The translations under genes and the position numbers were made by a program. This document shows, one piece after another, positions 7,815 to 16,969 of a DNA stretch of 64,000 nt (position 1 is its first letter; every line of letters begins with the position of its first letter). The stretch spans positions 433,501-497,500 of the forward strand of contig NZ_LR134375.1 in NCBI RefSeq assembly GCF_900637515.1. The letters are read 5' to 3'. Under the pieces are notes generated by a model. That model saw only the letters and a list, made by a program, of their open reading frames with translations, had not been told where the DNA came from and did no database searches. The stretch is from Veillonella dispar. Lineage in GTDB: Bacteria; Bacillota; Negativicutes; Veillonellales; Veillonellaceae.

Positions 7815-8313
7815 GTGCTTTACGGCGCTCTTTAAAGAAGTCTTTCATAATTTGGCTACATTCATCACCAAGCACACCAGATGCTAGTTCTGGTTCATGA
7901 TTTAAACCAGGATGAGAGAGCACATTGAATAGCGATTCCACGGCGCCTCCTTTGTAATCACTTGCACCATATACAACACGGTCTATACGACTGTTAATAA
8001 TGGCTCCAGCGCACATCGGACACGGCTCTATCGTAACATACAGGGTACAACCAGTCAACCGCCAGCGCTTGAGAACATCGCATGCTTCGCGGATTACGAG
8101 GACCTCTGCATGGGCCGTTGCATCATGATCGAGTTCACGACGATTGTGATGGCGTGAAACAATGGTATTATCTTTTACGAGAATGGCACCGATAGGGATT
8201 TCTCCAAGTTCATAAGCCTTTCGTGCTTCTTCCATGGCAATGGCCATAAAATATTCGTCCCGTGTGCGTTCATCCATATTTTCAATGTCTGTAGGTGTAA
8301 TGTCTTTTGTCAT
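7768..8313 (-). CDS. tadA: tRNA-specific adenosine deaminase TadA
   Basis: 181 aa from the ATG at 8313 (GAAGAGG seven bases upstream; the ATG at 8319 is too close to that site). It is a cytidine/deoxycytidylate deaminase-fold zinc enzyme: HAE with the catalytic Glu, then PCPMCAGA with the two zinc cysteines. TadA converts A34 to inosine in tRNA-Arg(ACG). The core ends near KDFFKERRKA; the last 15 residues, RRSTQEAEGSALEMR, are encoded by the first 47 bases of tRNA-Ser, and the stop (7768-7770) lies just after the anticodon arm. The tail is therefore a by-product of running into the tRNA. Divergent from the TRIC gene; the 5' ends are 84 bases apart. Confidence 0.95.
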   Translation of the reverse strand: MTKDITPTDIENMDERTRDEYFMAIAMEEARKAYELGEIPIGAILVKDNTIVSRHHNRRELDHDATAHAEVLVIREACDVLKRWRLTGCTLYVTIEPCPMCAGAIINSRIDRVVYGASDYKGGAVESLFNVLSHPGLNHEPELASGVLGDECSQIMKDFFKERRKARRSTQEAEGSALEMR

Positions 8314-8396
8314 TGGCATGCCTCTTCATGTATAATATCTTACATAAAGTCTATCATAGTGTACGCAGTTATGCGAATAGATTATTTGGGGGAATT

Positions 8397-9044
8397 ATGG
8401 ACATTATTTGGTATATATTTGATATGATTGGCACCATTGCCTTTGCTGTATCCGGTGCACTCGTTGGGGTATCCCGGAAGATGGATATATTTGGTATGAC
8501 TGTCCTTGCATTGGCTACTGCTATTGGTGGTGGTATTGTACGGGACGTGTTGCTCGGCTATTTTCCGCCGAATTCATTGCGAAATATAGTGTATGTTACC
8601 GTTGTTTTAGTGGTAACTGTTATCGTGTTCTTGATTTATAACAGCCGATATCGCAAGCATGCGATGGGACCTCGTAGTCGAGCTAGTTACTTGTTGGCCG
8701 ATGCGTTAGGATTAGCATCATTTACCGTAACAGGTGCTTCGGCAGGTTTTAAACTCTATCCAGAGTTGCCTATCTTTATTGTGTTGCTCGGTACAATCAC
8801 TGCTGTTGGTGGCGGTATTATCCGCGATATGTTGGCGCAACGCATCCCATCTGTTTTGAAAGAGGATGTATATGCCTTGCCTAGTATTATTGGAGGCATC
8901 GTTTATTATCTTATGGTTACATCGAGTTGGGACAATATGGCCGTATATGGTGCTTTCACAGTAGTACTCGTTATCCGTCTACTGGCCCTCAAGTACAATT
9001 GGAGTCTGCCTAAGGTAGGAAAAACCAAGCCGGTTGCGAAATAA
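8397..9044 (+). CDS. TRIC/UPF0126 family membrane protein (YicG-like)
   Basis: 215 aa. The ATG at 8397 has GGGGGAA at the right distance; upstream codons in frame run into the tadA start region and are not likely coding. It contains seven hydrophobic segments in two homologous halves, each with the family mark: AIGGGIVRDVLLG in the first and AVGGGIIRDMLAQ in the second. Bacterial relatives of the TRIC channels are trimeric monovalent cation channels, and YicG-type members have been linked to glycine transport. Which applies here cannot be told from sequence. It is a single gene with its own short 5' region. Confidence 0.9.
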   Translation: MDIIWYIFDMIGTIAFAVSGALVGVSRKMDIFGMTVLALATAIGGGIVRDVLLGYFPPNSLRNIVYVTVVLVVTVIVFLIYNSRYRKHAMGPRSRASYLLADALGLASFTVTGASAGFKLYPELPIFIVLLGTITAVGGGIIRDMLAQRIPSVLKEDVYALPSIIGGIVYYLMVTSSWDNMAVYGAFTVVLVIRLLALKYNWSLPKVGKTKPVAK

Positions 9045-9172
9045 TAGTCAAATGATATAATTATACTATTGAGCATATGAACATTTCATAAAAGTGTCAG
9101 AAAAAGAGAGTATTATAAAACAGTTAATTTCGCGAGTCGGGAGTACTCGCTACACAGAAGGAGATTTGATTT

Positions 9173-10987
9173 ATGACGAATAAATGGTTGAAAGTAGCAC
9201 TTATGGCAGCAGCCATCGCTACTGGTACATCTATTAAAATTGATGCGGAAACCGTGTTGTATGTACCTCAAGATGATCGCCCTGTAAGCTTACAATATAC
9301 TGTAGATACAGCTCGCGAAGCAGGTATGACTATATTGACACCACCTCAGAACTTGATTTCTGGTAAGAATTACCAAGGTCAAGCAGATCAAATCATGGCT
9401 TGGGTTGAACAAAATGCAGGTCGTGCTGATGTGATGGTATTGAGTACAGATACGCTTATTTATGGTGGTCTTGTAGACTCTCGTAAACACAACATTCCAC
9501 TTACTACATTGGAAAGCCGTTTAAAACGTATTGAATCCTTAAAAGCTCGTAATAAAAAGGTGCGTATTTATGGTTTTGGCACTGTAATGCGTTCTCCACG
9601 TGCTAGTGGGGGCGGCACTGAACCAGCTTATTATGCGGAATACGGTCCTACTATCTTCCAAATTGCAGCATTGCAAGATAAATTAGACTCTGGCTCCTTA
9701 ACACAAGAGGAAACTCAAAAATTGATGAGCTTACAAGCCTCTGTTCCTGTAGAATATTTACAAGACTGGTTTGACCGCCGTCAAAAAAATATGAAAATCA
9801 ACAAAGAGTTGATCGACGAAACTCGTAGCGGTGTATTCGATTACTTTGCATTGGGCCATGATGATACATCTCAATTGTCCCAATCTGCATTAGAAGGTCG
9901 TTACTTAAGTAAATACTCTAAGGATATTCCTGCTGAGAAATATGGTAGCTTCCCTGGTGCCGACCAACTTGGGCTCTTGTTGATGGCTCGTTCTCGTACA
10001 GATGAAAGTACAGAAAAACCTACATTCTCTGTAATTTACCCACTCGGTGGTGGCGGCAAAACATTGCCAGGTTACGAAGACCAAACGATTGATAAAACAA
10101 TTGCTCAACACGTTGAGGCCGTAGGTGGCACTATGGTGACACAAGGTAAACCAACTGTGTTGTTAGCAGTAAATACACCACTTACTACAAGCACTGGTGA
10201 ATCTGAAAGCTTCGAGAACTTCCCGATGATTTCTAATTCTACAAATGCTTTTGTAGATCGAATTCAACAAGCTGTTGATTCTGGTGTAAACGTAAGCGTT
10301 GCTGATATTGCCTATAACAATGGTGCGGACAATACATTAGTATCTGCTATGTACAAACGTGATATGTTATACAAAATCGGTGCGTACAATGGTTGGAATA
10401 CCGCAAGTAATACGGTAGGCTACGCCATTGCGCAAGGGGTATTGCTCAAAACTATGAGCCCAGAAGGTCACCGCAAAATGTTGACTCAACAATATTTGGA
10501 TAACTGGGCGTACCAAGCAAATATCCGCAAAGATATTTACCGTATGCAAGACTCTATTCGCACAGATAATGTGCGTTATTCTGGTGAGTTAAATGAACGT
10601 CTTGAAAGCTACTTAGGCGAACGAATTCAAGACTTCGCTGAAAAATATCTCAAAATCGATCCTCGTACAGTAAAAGCTACATTCCCTTGGGGTCGTCTAT
10701 TCGAAACAGATATCACTGTTTACGACAAACCAGTGGTACCTCTTGAAAAAGAATTGCGCTTGAAACGTGAAGCAGAAGCGAAAGCTAAAGCTGAGGCAGA
10801 AGCTAAGGCTAAGGCTGAAGAAGCAGCTAAAGCGAATGGTCAAGCTGCGCCAGTACAACCTGCTCAACCAGCAAAGACAACAGCTGCTCAAACTATATCA
10901 TCTGTAATTCCAGTAGTTAAACAACCGGCTACAACATCTCAAGGTCCACGCCTTGTGCCAACACCTGCAGTTGTACCTGGTCAATAA
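9173..10987 (+). CDS. DUF4127 family exported protein
   Basis: 604 aa with a signal peptide (about residues 1-25, ...IDAETVLYVP). The mature N-terminus reads VLYVPQDDRPVSLQY, the recognisable start of DUF4127 proteins, and GHDDTSQLSQ lies near residue 225. The core ends around residue 530 and is followed by a Lys/Ala/Glu-rich helical stretch (535-560) and a Pro/Ala/Thr-rich tail, probably a flexible extension. DUF4127 has no established activity that I know of. An imperfect hairpin GCGAGT...ACTCGC (9131-9149) lies in the 5' leader before GAAGGAG. The next gene, an acyltransferase, starts about 16 bases after its stop, so they are probably cotranscribed. Confidence 0.85.
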   Translation: MTNKWLKVALMAAAIATGTSIKIDAETVLYVPQDDRPVSLQYTVDTAREAGMTILTPPQNLISGKNYQGQADQIMAWVEQNAGRADVMVLSTDTLIYGGLVDSRKHNIPLTTLESRLKRIESLKARNKKVRIYGFGTVMRSPRASGGGTEPAYYAEYGPTIFQIAALQDKLDSGSLTQEETQKLMSLQASVPVEYLQDWFDRRQKNMKINKELIDETRSGVFDYFALGHDDTSQLSQSALEGRYLSKYSKDIPAEKYGSFPGADQLGLLLMARSRTDESTEKPTFSVIYPLGGGGKTLPGYEDQTIDKTIAQHVEAVGGTMVTQGKPTVLLAVNTPLTTSTGESESFENFPMISNSTNAFVDRIQQAVDSGVNVSVADIAYNNGADNTLVSAMYKRDMLYKIGAYNGWNTASNTVGYAIAQGVLLKTMSPEGHRKMLTQQYLDNWAYQANIRKDIYRMQDSIRTDNVRYSGELNERLESYLGERIQDFAEKYLKIDPRTVKATFPWGRLFETDITVYDKPVVPLEKELRLKREAEAKAKAEAEAKAKAEEAAKANGQAAPVQPAQPAKTTAAQTISSVIPVVKQPATTSQGPRLVPTPAVVPGQ

Positions 10988-11003
10988 TGAATAGGGAATG
11001 GAC

Positions 11004-12119
11004 ATGAAAAAAGCATTTTTACCGGAAATTACATATATGCGTGGACTCTGTATGCTCGGTGTTATCGGCATTCATGTAGGTTCTTACGCATTACAAAATC
11101 CTTTTGTAAATTTAGAACTCATTAGCGTCTTAGAAATTCTATCACGCTTTGGAGTACCAGCATTTTTCTTCCTCTCTGCATTTGGATTGTTCTACCATAC
11201 ATCTGTAGAGGAACCATTCTCATATAAGGAATTTATGCACCGCCGTATTCAGGTGGTGCTATTTCCATATATTACGTGGTCCATATTTTATTTGCTCTAC
11301 ACAGGACTAACGGCGCATAATCTAGGGAATTTACATCCTGGACCATTGGCTGTAAATCTATTATTTGGTACGTCTATGTATCATTTATACTTTATGGTTA
11401 TCCTCTTATGGTTCTACGTGATGATGCCGCTATGGCGAGCTATGGTGAAAGTCATCTTAAAACGCCCTGTATTTTGGATGGTTCTATTATTTATCATTCA
11501 AGTTGGCATCGATTATGTTTCGTCTTACATGCTCGGCCGGTGGGTAACAGAACACCTCAGCAATAATCCTGTCTTGAAATATCTCTTTGATATGAGACTT
11601 AATTATTGGGTTATCCATTATGTGTGGATATTCCTGTTGGGGGCTGTATGTGCTGAGCGCTATGAAACGGTATGCGAATACATGTGGCGCTATCGTTACT
11701 TATTAGGTGTTAGTGCGGTAGGCTCTATTTTGTTGATGCTTGGATCCTACTACTATGTCATGGATGTATGGCATTATACAGTGCTTGAAGCAATTTATAC
11801 AGTTCATCAAATGAGCCCAATGGGTGTCCTCTATACTGGACTGGGAACACTATTTAGCCTGTTCTTATTCCAAACCTTACCAATGAATGCGACCATGGAG
11901 TCCACTTGGTCAGAAATAGGGGATAAGTCCTACGGTATTTATTTAGCACATCCATTCTGGTTGTTGATCATCTCTGGCGTGATGGCTAAATATAATCTCC
12001 TCTATACAGTGGTCAATGTACTTGCCATGTATGCTATGGCGCTAGGCCTGTCCTATTTGACTGCCGTGACATTAAACCATGTACCTAAACCATTACGTAA
12101 ATTTATATTAGGACATTAA
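11004..12119 (+). CDS. Acyltransferase family 3 (OafA/WecH-like) membrane protein
   Basis: 371 aa from the ATG at 11004 (TAGGG seven bases before it; the ATG at 10998 overlaps the ribosome site). About ten hydrophobic helices are seen. The family signature is present: YMRGLCMLGVIGIHVGSY near the N-terminus with the conserved His, then SRFGVPAFFFLSAFG and an RR-containing loop. Such enzymes transfer O-acyl groups to cell-surface sugars or peptidoglycan precursors. The acceptor is unknown; linkage to the DUF4127 protein suggests a shared envelope substrate. A strong terminator follows. Confidence 0.85.
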   Translation: MKKAFLPEITYMRGLCMLGVIGIHVGSYALQNPFVNLELISVLEILSRFGVPAFFFLSAFGLFYHTSVEEPFSYKEFMHRRIQVVLFPYITWSIFYLLYTGLTAHNLGNLHPGPLAVNLLFGTSMYHLYFMVILLWFYVMMPLWRAMVKVILKRPVFWMVLLFIIQVGIDYVSSYMLGRWVTEHLSNNPVLKYLFDMRLNYWVIHYVWIFLLGAVCAERYETVCEYMWRYRYLLGVSAVGSILLMLGSYYYVMDVWHYTVLEAIYTVHQMSPMGVLYTGLGTLFSLFLFQTLPMNATMESTWSEIGDKSYGIYLAHPFWLLIISGVMAKYNLLYTVVNVLAMYAMALGLSYLTAVTLNHVPKPLRKFILGH

Positions 12120-12127
12120 TAATATAC

Positions 12128-12173
12128 ATCCGCTAGGATATAGTTTTTAACTATGGTATCCTAGCGGATTTTT
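12128..12173 (+). terminator. Terminator after the acyltransferase gene
   Basis: A 13-base perfect stem ATCCGCTAGGATA/TATCCTAGCGGAT with a 16-base loop, then TTTTT. Confidence 0.95.
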
Positions 12174-12228
12174 GTATATCTAAGTTATATCTTTCACTAA
12201 GTAAAGTGTGAAAATTTGAAAGTAATTG

Positions 12229-12237
12229 TGATATAAT
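12229..12237 (+). promoter_or_regulatory. Extended -10 promoter for the dat-metNI operon
   Basis: TGATATAAT is an extended -10 (TGn before TATAAT) 57 bases upstream of the dat start. A clear -35 is not visible, as expected for this promoter type. The 17-base stretch AATTGTGATATAATAAG recurs exactly before rph. Confidence 0.6.
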
Positions 12238-12293
12238 AAGTCCATGATGATTACTACTTGATAGAGTAACGATATAGAAAAAGAGGTGCTCCT

Positions 12294-13151
12294 ATGCAAG
12301 AATTAACATATTTTAATGGCGAGTTCGTTGAACCAGGTGCTAAAGTTATCAGTATTGATGACCGTGGTTATTTATTTGGTGACTCTGTATATGAAGTAGT
12401 ACGTGTCGTAAAAGGCCGTTGCTTCGCATTGTCTTACCATCAAGATCGCTTGTATCGCTCTATGCGTGAAATGGATATTCCCGTAAAAATGACCCCAGAT
12501 GATTTAACAGAATTGCACGAAATTTTAATCGAGCAAAGTGAAATCAAAGAGGGCTATATTTATTTGCAAATCTCTCGTGGTGTAGCGCCACGTCATCATG
12601 CATATGATCGTTCCAAACTAGAACCACAAATGCTCATGTCTATCCGCAATTTGGATATGGATGCAGTTAATAAATTGGGTGAAGGTGTAAAAGCGATTGC
12701 ATTACCTGATGAGCGTTGGGACCATGTAGATGTTAAGACTACTAACTTGATTCCAAATATTTTGGCACAAACTAAAGCGGAGAAGAAATTTGCTTATACT
12801 GCCATGTTGTTCCGTGATGGCGTTTGTACAGAAGGTGCAACATCTAATGTATTTGCTGTCAAAGATGGTATCTTGTATACGCATCCAGCAGATAATCATA
12901 TCTTAAAAGGTATTACGCGCCAAATGATTTTGACTCGCGTAGCACCATCTCTAGGTATTACTCTCATCGAAAAAGAATTCGATCGCGCCTTTGTAGATGA
13001 TGCGGACGAATTATTCTTTACCGATACAATTGGTGGTGTCATCCCAATTACTAAGCTAGACAGAAATCCAGTATCTGGTGGTAAACCAGGTGCTATTACA
13101 CTTCGTCTACGCGAAGCACTAGAAAAATTGATGGAAGAAGGTTTGCCTTAA
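12294..13151 (+). CDS. dat: D-amino-acid transaminase
   Basis: 285 aa, fold-type IV PLP aminotransferase of usual length. DRGYLFGDSVYEVVR opens the protein, APRHHAYD near residue 100 carries the Arg and His that bind the substrate carboxylate in D-amino-acid transaminases, DVKTTNLIPN near residue 146 carries the PLP lysine, and EGATSNVF and YTHPADNHILKGITR follow. The PRxH pair separates it from branched-chain aminotransferases (IlvE). It interconverts D-alanine and D-glutamate via their 2-oxo acids in the cytoplasm and would accept other D-amino acids. metN begins 55 bases downstream without an intervening terminator. GAGGTG precedes the ATG. Confidence 0.92.
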   Translation: MQELTYFNGEFVEPGAKVISIDDRGYLFGDSVYEVVRVVKGRCFALSYHQDRLYRSMREMDIPVKMTPDDLTELHEILIEQSEIKEGYIYLQISRGVAPRHHAYDRSKLEPQMLMSIRNLDMDAVNKLGEGVKAIALPDERWDHVDVKTTNLIPNILAQTKAEKKFAYTAMLFRDGVCTEGATSNVFAVKDGILYTHPADNHILKGITRQMILTRVAPSLGITLIEKEFDRAFVDDADELFFTDTIGGVIPITKLDRNPVSGGKPGAITLRLREALEKLMEEGLP

Positions 13152-13206
13152 TAGGTAATCTACTTTCATTACATGGTAAACTTTTACCTTAAGAAAGGAC
13201 ATTATT

Positions 13207-14253
13207 TTGATTCAATTACAACACATTAGTAAAGTCTATGAAGGCGCTACTCGTGTGGAAGCCTTAAAAGATATTAGCCTTGATGTTAAAGAAGGTGAAA
13301 TCTTTGGCATTATCGGTCAATCTGGGGCCGGTAAATCCACATTGATTCGATGCATCAACATGCTTGAAGCTCCTACATCTGGCTCTGTTATCGTCAATGG
13401 TACAGATTTAACAACACTTAGCAAATCCGATTTGCGTAAAGCACGCAAAGATATTGGTATGATTTTCCAACATTTTAACCTTTTATCCTCTCGTACAGTG
13501 TATGACAATGTGGCATTCCCGTTGGAATTACAAGGCTTGAGCAAATCTGAAATCAAGGAACGCATTACGCCAATCCTTGATATCGTAGGTCTTACTGAGC
13601 GTATGAACAACTATCCATCTCAATTGTCTGGTGGTCAAAAACAACGTGTTGGTATTGCTCGTGCCTTAGCGTCTAATCCAAAGGTTCTTCTTTGTGATGA
13701 AGCTACATCTGCTCTTGATCCGCAAACAACAGAATCCATTTTGAAATTGTTGAAAGATATCAACGAAAAAATGGGCCTTACTATCGTTCTCATCACTCAT
13801 GAAATGCACGTAATCCGTGAAATTTGTGATCGTGTAGCGGTTATCGAAGGCGGTGTAATCCTCGAGGAAGGTAGCACTGTTGAAGTATTTACACATCCTC
13901 GTGAAAATACTACAAAAGAATTCATCAGCTCTGTTGTGAGTGATAACTTACCACCAGAAGCGTTAGAACATTTAGAATTGCATGATCAATGGATTGCCGG
14001 TACAGCTCCATTAGTACGCCTTAAATTCACAGGCCAATCTACAGATGAACCTGTAGTGGCAGGTCTCGTACGACGCTTTAACCTCGATGTAAGTATCCTC
14101 TTTGGTGGCATCGACTATATCCAAAATACATGCGTTGGTCGCCTTATCGTTATCTTGAATGGTGACCCAGAAAATGCACAAGAGGGCTTAGACTACATCA
14201 AAACATTACCAATTGAAAGCGAGGTGATCGGTTATGTCAGAGCAAATCATTAA
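13207..14253 (+). CDS. metN: Methionine ABC transporter ATP-binding protein MetN
   Basis: 348 aa. The start is a TTG at 13207, with AAGAAAGGAC at correct distance and no better ATG. The ABC domain covers residues 1-245: Walker A GQSGAGKST near 38-46, Q-loop IFQHFNLL, signature LSGGQKQR, Walker B VLLCDEATSALD and switch His in LITHEMHV. The remaining 100 residues fit the NIL domain, the methionine-sensing C-terminal domain of MetN that inhibits transport. It powers uptake of L- and D-methionine. The last 20 bases overlap metI. No MetQ substrate-binding lipoprotein gene is present here, so it must be encoded elsewhere. Confidence 0.95.
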   Translation: MIQLQHISKVYEGATRVEALKDISLDVKEGEIFGIIGQSGAGKSTLIRCINMLEAPTSGSVIVNGTDLTTLSKSDLRKARKDIGMIFQHFNLLSSRTVYDNVAFPLELQGLSKSEIKERITPILDIVGLTERMNNYPSQLSGGQKQRVGIARALASNPKVLLCDEATSALDPQTTESILKLLKDINEKMGLTIVLITHEMHVIREICDRVAVIEGGVILEEGSTVEVFTHPRENTTKEFISSVVSDNLPPEALEHLELHDQWIAGTAPLVRLKFTGQSTDEPVVAGLVRRFNLDVSILFGGIDYIQNTCVGRLIVILNGDPENAQEGLDYIKTLPIESEVIGYVRANH

Positions 14254-14887
14254 TCTTCTCATAACTGGTACCCTTGATACATTGCAAATGACCATTATTT
14301 CTACGGTCATGGCTATGTTACTTGGTATCCCTCTCGGTGTTATTTTGGTAGTAACCTCTAAGGGTCATATCTTAGAAAATGTAGCGCTTAATAAGGTGCT
14401 AGGTGCTATCGTCAATGCAACGCGTTCCGTACCATTTATCATTTTGATGGTAGCTATCATTCCATTCACTCGTATGGTGGCAGGCACATCTATTGGTACC
14501 ACTGCAGCTTGTGTGCCTTTAACAATCGCTGCAATTCCATTCTTAGCACGTCTTGTAGAAACATCTATTAAAGATATTAACTTTGGCGTAATTGAAGCGG
14601 CCCAATCCATGGGTGCAAGTCCACTCCAAATCATTTGGAAAGTATTATTACCTGAAGCATTGCCTACGATTATCGATAACGTAACGGTTCTTATCGTTAA
14701 CCTCATCAGTTACTCTGCAATGGCTGGTGCTATCGGTGGCGGGGGCCTTGGTGATATTGCTATCCGCTATGGTTACCAACGTTTCCAAGCTGATATTATG
14801 ATTGCTACCATTATCATCTTGGTTATTTTGGTACAATTAGTCCAAATGATAGGCGATGCTTGGTCTAAAGCGATGAATAAGAAGTAG
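14234..14887 (+). CDS. metI: Methionine ABC transporter permease MetI
   Basis: 217 aa, the usual length, with five or six membrane helices. The cytoplasmic coupling loop EAAQSMGASPLQIIWKVLLPEA (positions 14596-14661) contains the EAA motif that contacts MetN. The N-terminal RSVPFIILM and C-terminal SAMAGAIGGGGLGD segments are typical of MetI. The ATG lies within the end of metN (20-base overlap), so translation is coupled. It forms the membrane channel for D/L-methionine with MetN and an external MetQ. The yerC gene follows nine bases later. Confidence 0.95.
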   Translation: MSEQIINLLITGTLDTLQMTIISTVMAMLLGIPLGVILVVTSKGHILENVALNKVLGAIVNATRSVPFIILMVAIIPFTRMVAGTSIGTTAACVPLTIAAIPFLARLVETSIKDINFGVIEAAQSMGASPLQIIWKVLLPEALPTIIDNVTVLIVNLISYSAMAGAIGGGGLGDIAIRYGYQRFQADIMIATIIILVILVQLVQMIGDAWSKAMNKK

Positions 14888-14896
14888 GAGGATCCT

Positions 14897-15193
14897 ATGA
14901 GTATCAATGAGAAGTTGAGAAGTGAACAAAACGATGAGCTATTCACCGCTATATTAACGCTTGAAAATACTGAGGAGTGCTATGCATTCTTTGAAGATAT
15001 CTGTACGATTAATGAATTGAAAGCTTTGTCTCAACGCTTACAAGTAGCAAAAATGCTACGTGCCGGTGATAGCTACGAAAAAATTGTAGAAGAAACAGGT
15101 GCGAGCACGGCTACTATTAGTCGTGTCAAACGATGCTTAGTCTATGGTGCTGATGGATATACATTAGCTTTAGATCGTCTAGGTGCAAAATAA
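14897..15193 (+). CDS. yerC: YerC/YecD family TrpR-related DNA-binding protein
   Basis: 98 aa, one Trp-repressor-like helical domain. The helix-turn-helix region is readable as LRAGDSYEKIVEETGASTAT followed by ISRVKRCL, in the same register as YerC/YecD proteins of Firmicutes; the C-terminal GADGYTLALDRLG is also typical. It is probably a small regulator; its target and ligand are unknown. Tight spacing after metI (GGAGG ribosome site) suggests it could regulate this operon, which is inference. Confidence 0.9.
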   Translation: MSINEKLRSEQNDELFTAILTLENTEECYAFFEDICTINELKALSQRLQVAKMLRAGDSYEKIVEETGASTATISRVKRCLVYGADGYTLALDRLGAK

Positions 15194-15208
15194 AATAAAC
15201 TAGCATGA

Positions 15209-15234
15209 CAACGGTGGCCTTTTGGCTACCGTTG
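15209..15234 (+). other. Hairpin between yerC and the TauE/SafE gene
   Basis: CAACGGTGGCC-TTTT-GGCTACCGTTG has one mismatch and no T-run after it. It is more likely an mRNA stability or partial termination element than a full terminator. Confidence 0.6.
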
Positions 15235-15258
15235 ATGTGCTATCTACAGGAGGTTTAT

Positions 15259-16053
15259 ATGGAGTGGCTTATTGAGGTAACAGGTTTACCATTTGATATC
15301 CTAATTCTCGTTTTGCTCGCTGTAGCAGGTGCTTTTGCCGGCTTTGTAGACTCCATTGTGGGTGGTGGGGGCCTAATCTCTGTTCCTGCTATGCTATTAA
15401 CGAACCTTCCGCCGAGTATGGCCTTAGGCAGTAATAAGCTGTCTAGTATATTTGGAGCTGGCAGTGCGTCGATTACATTCTTAAGAAATCACATGGTTGA
15501 TTTTTCTCTAGTTCGTAAATTACTACCTTTTACATTTATAGGATCCATGATTGGTACCTTAGCAGTTGTATCATTGCCACCCTTGTATGTAAAGCCTATT
15601 ATTATCGTCCTACTCGTTTGTGTCACACTTTTTGTGGTATTTAAAAAGGATTGGGGCGAAATAAACCGTACCTCAGCAGTAGCAGGAAAAGCATTGTATA
15701 TTTGCATGGCTTTTGCTCTTGGCATTGGTGTTTATGATGGTTTTATTGGCCCTGGTACAGGTACATTTTTGATTATGGGCTTTATTTTTACTGGCTTTGA
15801 TTTTCTGCATGCTTCTGCGAATGCAAAAATATTGAATTTTACCAGTAATTTAGCATCCTTAATCGTATTTTTCTGCTTAGGTCACGTTAATATTAAGTAC
15901 GGCTTAGCTACAGGGGTAGGCCAAATTATAGGTGCTTACTTAGGATCTCATTTAGCTATTGCTAAGGGTTCGTCGTTGGTACGTGTTGTATTCTTGTCGG
16001 TAACGACAGTTATGTTGTTGAAATTAGTCTATGACTATGTTTCCACATTATAG
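15259..16053 (+). CDS. TauE/SafE (TSUP) family sulfite/organo-anion permease
   Basis: 264 aa with about eight membrane helices. The ATG at 15259 has CAGGAGGT directly ahead; upstream in-frame codons cross the hairpin and are not coding. Family landmarks are present: GFVDSIVGGGGLISVPAML in the first half and the inverted-repeat counterpart YDGFIGPGTGTFLIMGF in the second half. TSUP proteins move sulfite, sulfoacetate or related anions across the inner membrane; the substrate is not shown here. The SDR gene starts 11 bases after its stop, so they share a transcript. Confidence 0.9.
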   Translation: MEWLIEVTGLPFDILILVLLAVAGAFAGFVDSIVGGGGLISVPAMLLTNLPPSMALGSNKLSSIFGAGSASITFLRNHMVDFSLVRKLLPFTFIGSMIGTLAVVSLPPLYVKPIIIVLLVCVTLFVVFKKDWGEINRTSAVAGKALYICMAFALGIGVYDGFIGPGTGTFLIMGFIFTGFDFLHASANAKILNFTSNLASLIVFFCLGHVNIKYGLATGVGQIIGAYLGSHLAIAKGSSLVRVVFLSVTTVMLLKLVYDYVSTL

Positions 16054-16064
16054 GAGGGCAAGGT

Positions 16065-16832
16065 ATGCCTCATAAAAGTGATGTACAAGTGGCATTGATT
16101 AGTGGTGGCACATCGGGCATCGGATTTGCTACGGCAAAATTGCTTCTTAAAGAAGGCTGGTGTGTTGTCATTAACGGTCGTGATGAAAAATCAGGACAAA
16201 AGGCTAAGATGAAATTGCGCCGCTATTCTTCAAGAGTGCAGTACATCCAAGGGGATGTATCGAAGATTGAAGATTGTCAGCGTATTGTAAAAGAAACCGT
16301 GAAATTATTTGGCGGTGTTTCTGCTCTCGTAACAGCAGCAGGCTATTATGAAGAAGAGCTTCTAGCAGATGTAACAGAAGCAGCCTTTGATGAAATGTTT
16401 GGCACCAATGTGAAAGGTACGGTTTTCTTGTGCCAAGCGGCATTGCCCTATTTGCGCGCTACAAAGGGCAGTATTGTAACGGTAGCTAGTGATGCAGGCT
16501 TACAAGGCAATGTGGCTTGCTCTGTATACGGTGCTTCAAAAGGTGCAGTAGTGAGTTTTACGAAATCACTATCCCTTGAAATGGCACCACATAATGTGCG
16601 CGTTAACTGTGTTTGTCCTGGGGATGTGGATACCTCTTTAGTAGATAAACAAATTGCAAATGCTCAGCAAAATGCAGAGGCTGCTAAGGCTGAAATGGGC
16701 CAACATTATCCCTTGGGACGCATTGGTCAACCTCATGAAATTGGAGAGGTTATTGTATTTTTATTGAGCAATAAAGCTTCCTTTGTAACGGGGGCAGCAT
16801 GGACTATCGATGGTGGTCTCACTAGTTGGTAA
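16065..16832 (+). CDS. Short-chain dehydrogenase/reductase (FabG-like SDR)
   Basis: 255 aa classical SDR. The nucleotide site reads SGGTSGIGFATAKLL near residues 13-27, followed by NGRDEKS and then a TAAGYYEE segment in place of NNAG. The catalytic YGASKGA (Tyr-x3-Lys) is near residue 157 with its Ser in VASDAG. The C-terminal GAAWTIDGGLTSW is typical. It would be an NAD(P)H-dependent oxidoreductase in the cytoplasm; basic residues after the first strand suggest NADP(H). The substrate is unknown, and 3-oxoacyl-ACP reductase is only one possibility. AGGAGGGCAAGGT precedes the ATG. Confidence 0.85.
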   Translation: MPHKSDVQVALISGGTSGIGFATAKLLLKEGWCVVINGRDEKSGQKAKMKLRRYSSRVQYIQGDVSKIEDCQRIVKETVKLFGGVSALVTAAGYYEEELLADVTEAAFDEMFGTNVKGTVFLCQAALPYLRATKGSIVTVASDAGLQGNVACSVYGASKGAVVSFTKSLSLEMAPHNVRVNCVCPGDVDTSLVDKQIANAQQNAEAAKAEMGQHYPLGRIGQPHEIGEVIVFLLSNKASFVTGAAWTIDGGLTSW

Positions 16833-16911
16833 GATAGAAAATATTGGAAGTTATTTTATTTTTTAAATCTATAGATAATTAGAAAAATTCATTTCACTTC
16901 TAGCAATAGAA

Positions 16912-16920
16912 TGGTATAAT
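16912..16920 (+). promoter_or_regulatory. Extended -10 promoter upstream of 16970
   Basis: TGGTATAAT fits the extended -10 form and lies 50 bases before the start of the next gene. TTTCAC about 17 bases upstream is a weak -35. Confidence 0.5.
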
Positions 16921-16969
16921 AATACTAATAATATGACCTATAGTTGGTTCACAACAAAGGAGAATACTT

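Noticed and set aside
7675..7900. Plus-strand frames crossing tRNA-Ser and the end of tadA
   Set aside because: They are the complement of a tRNA and a real gene and have no support of their own.
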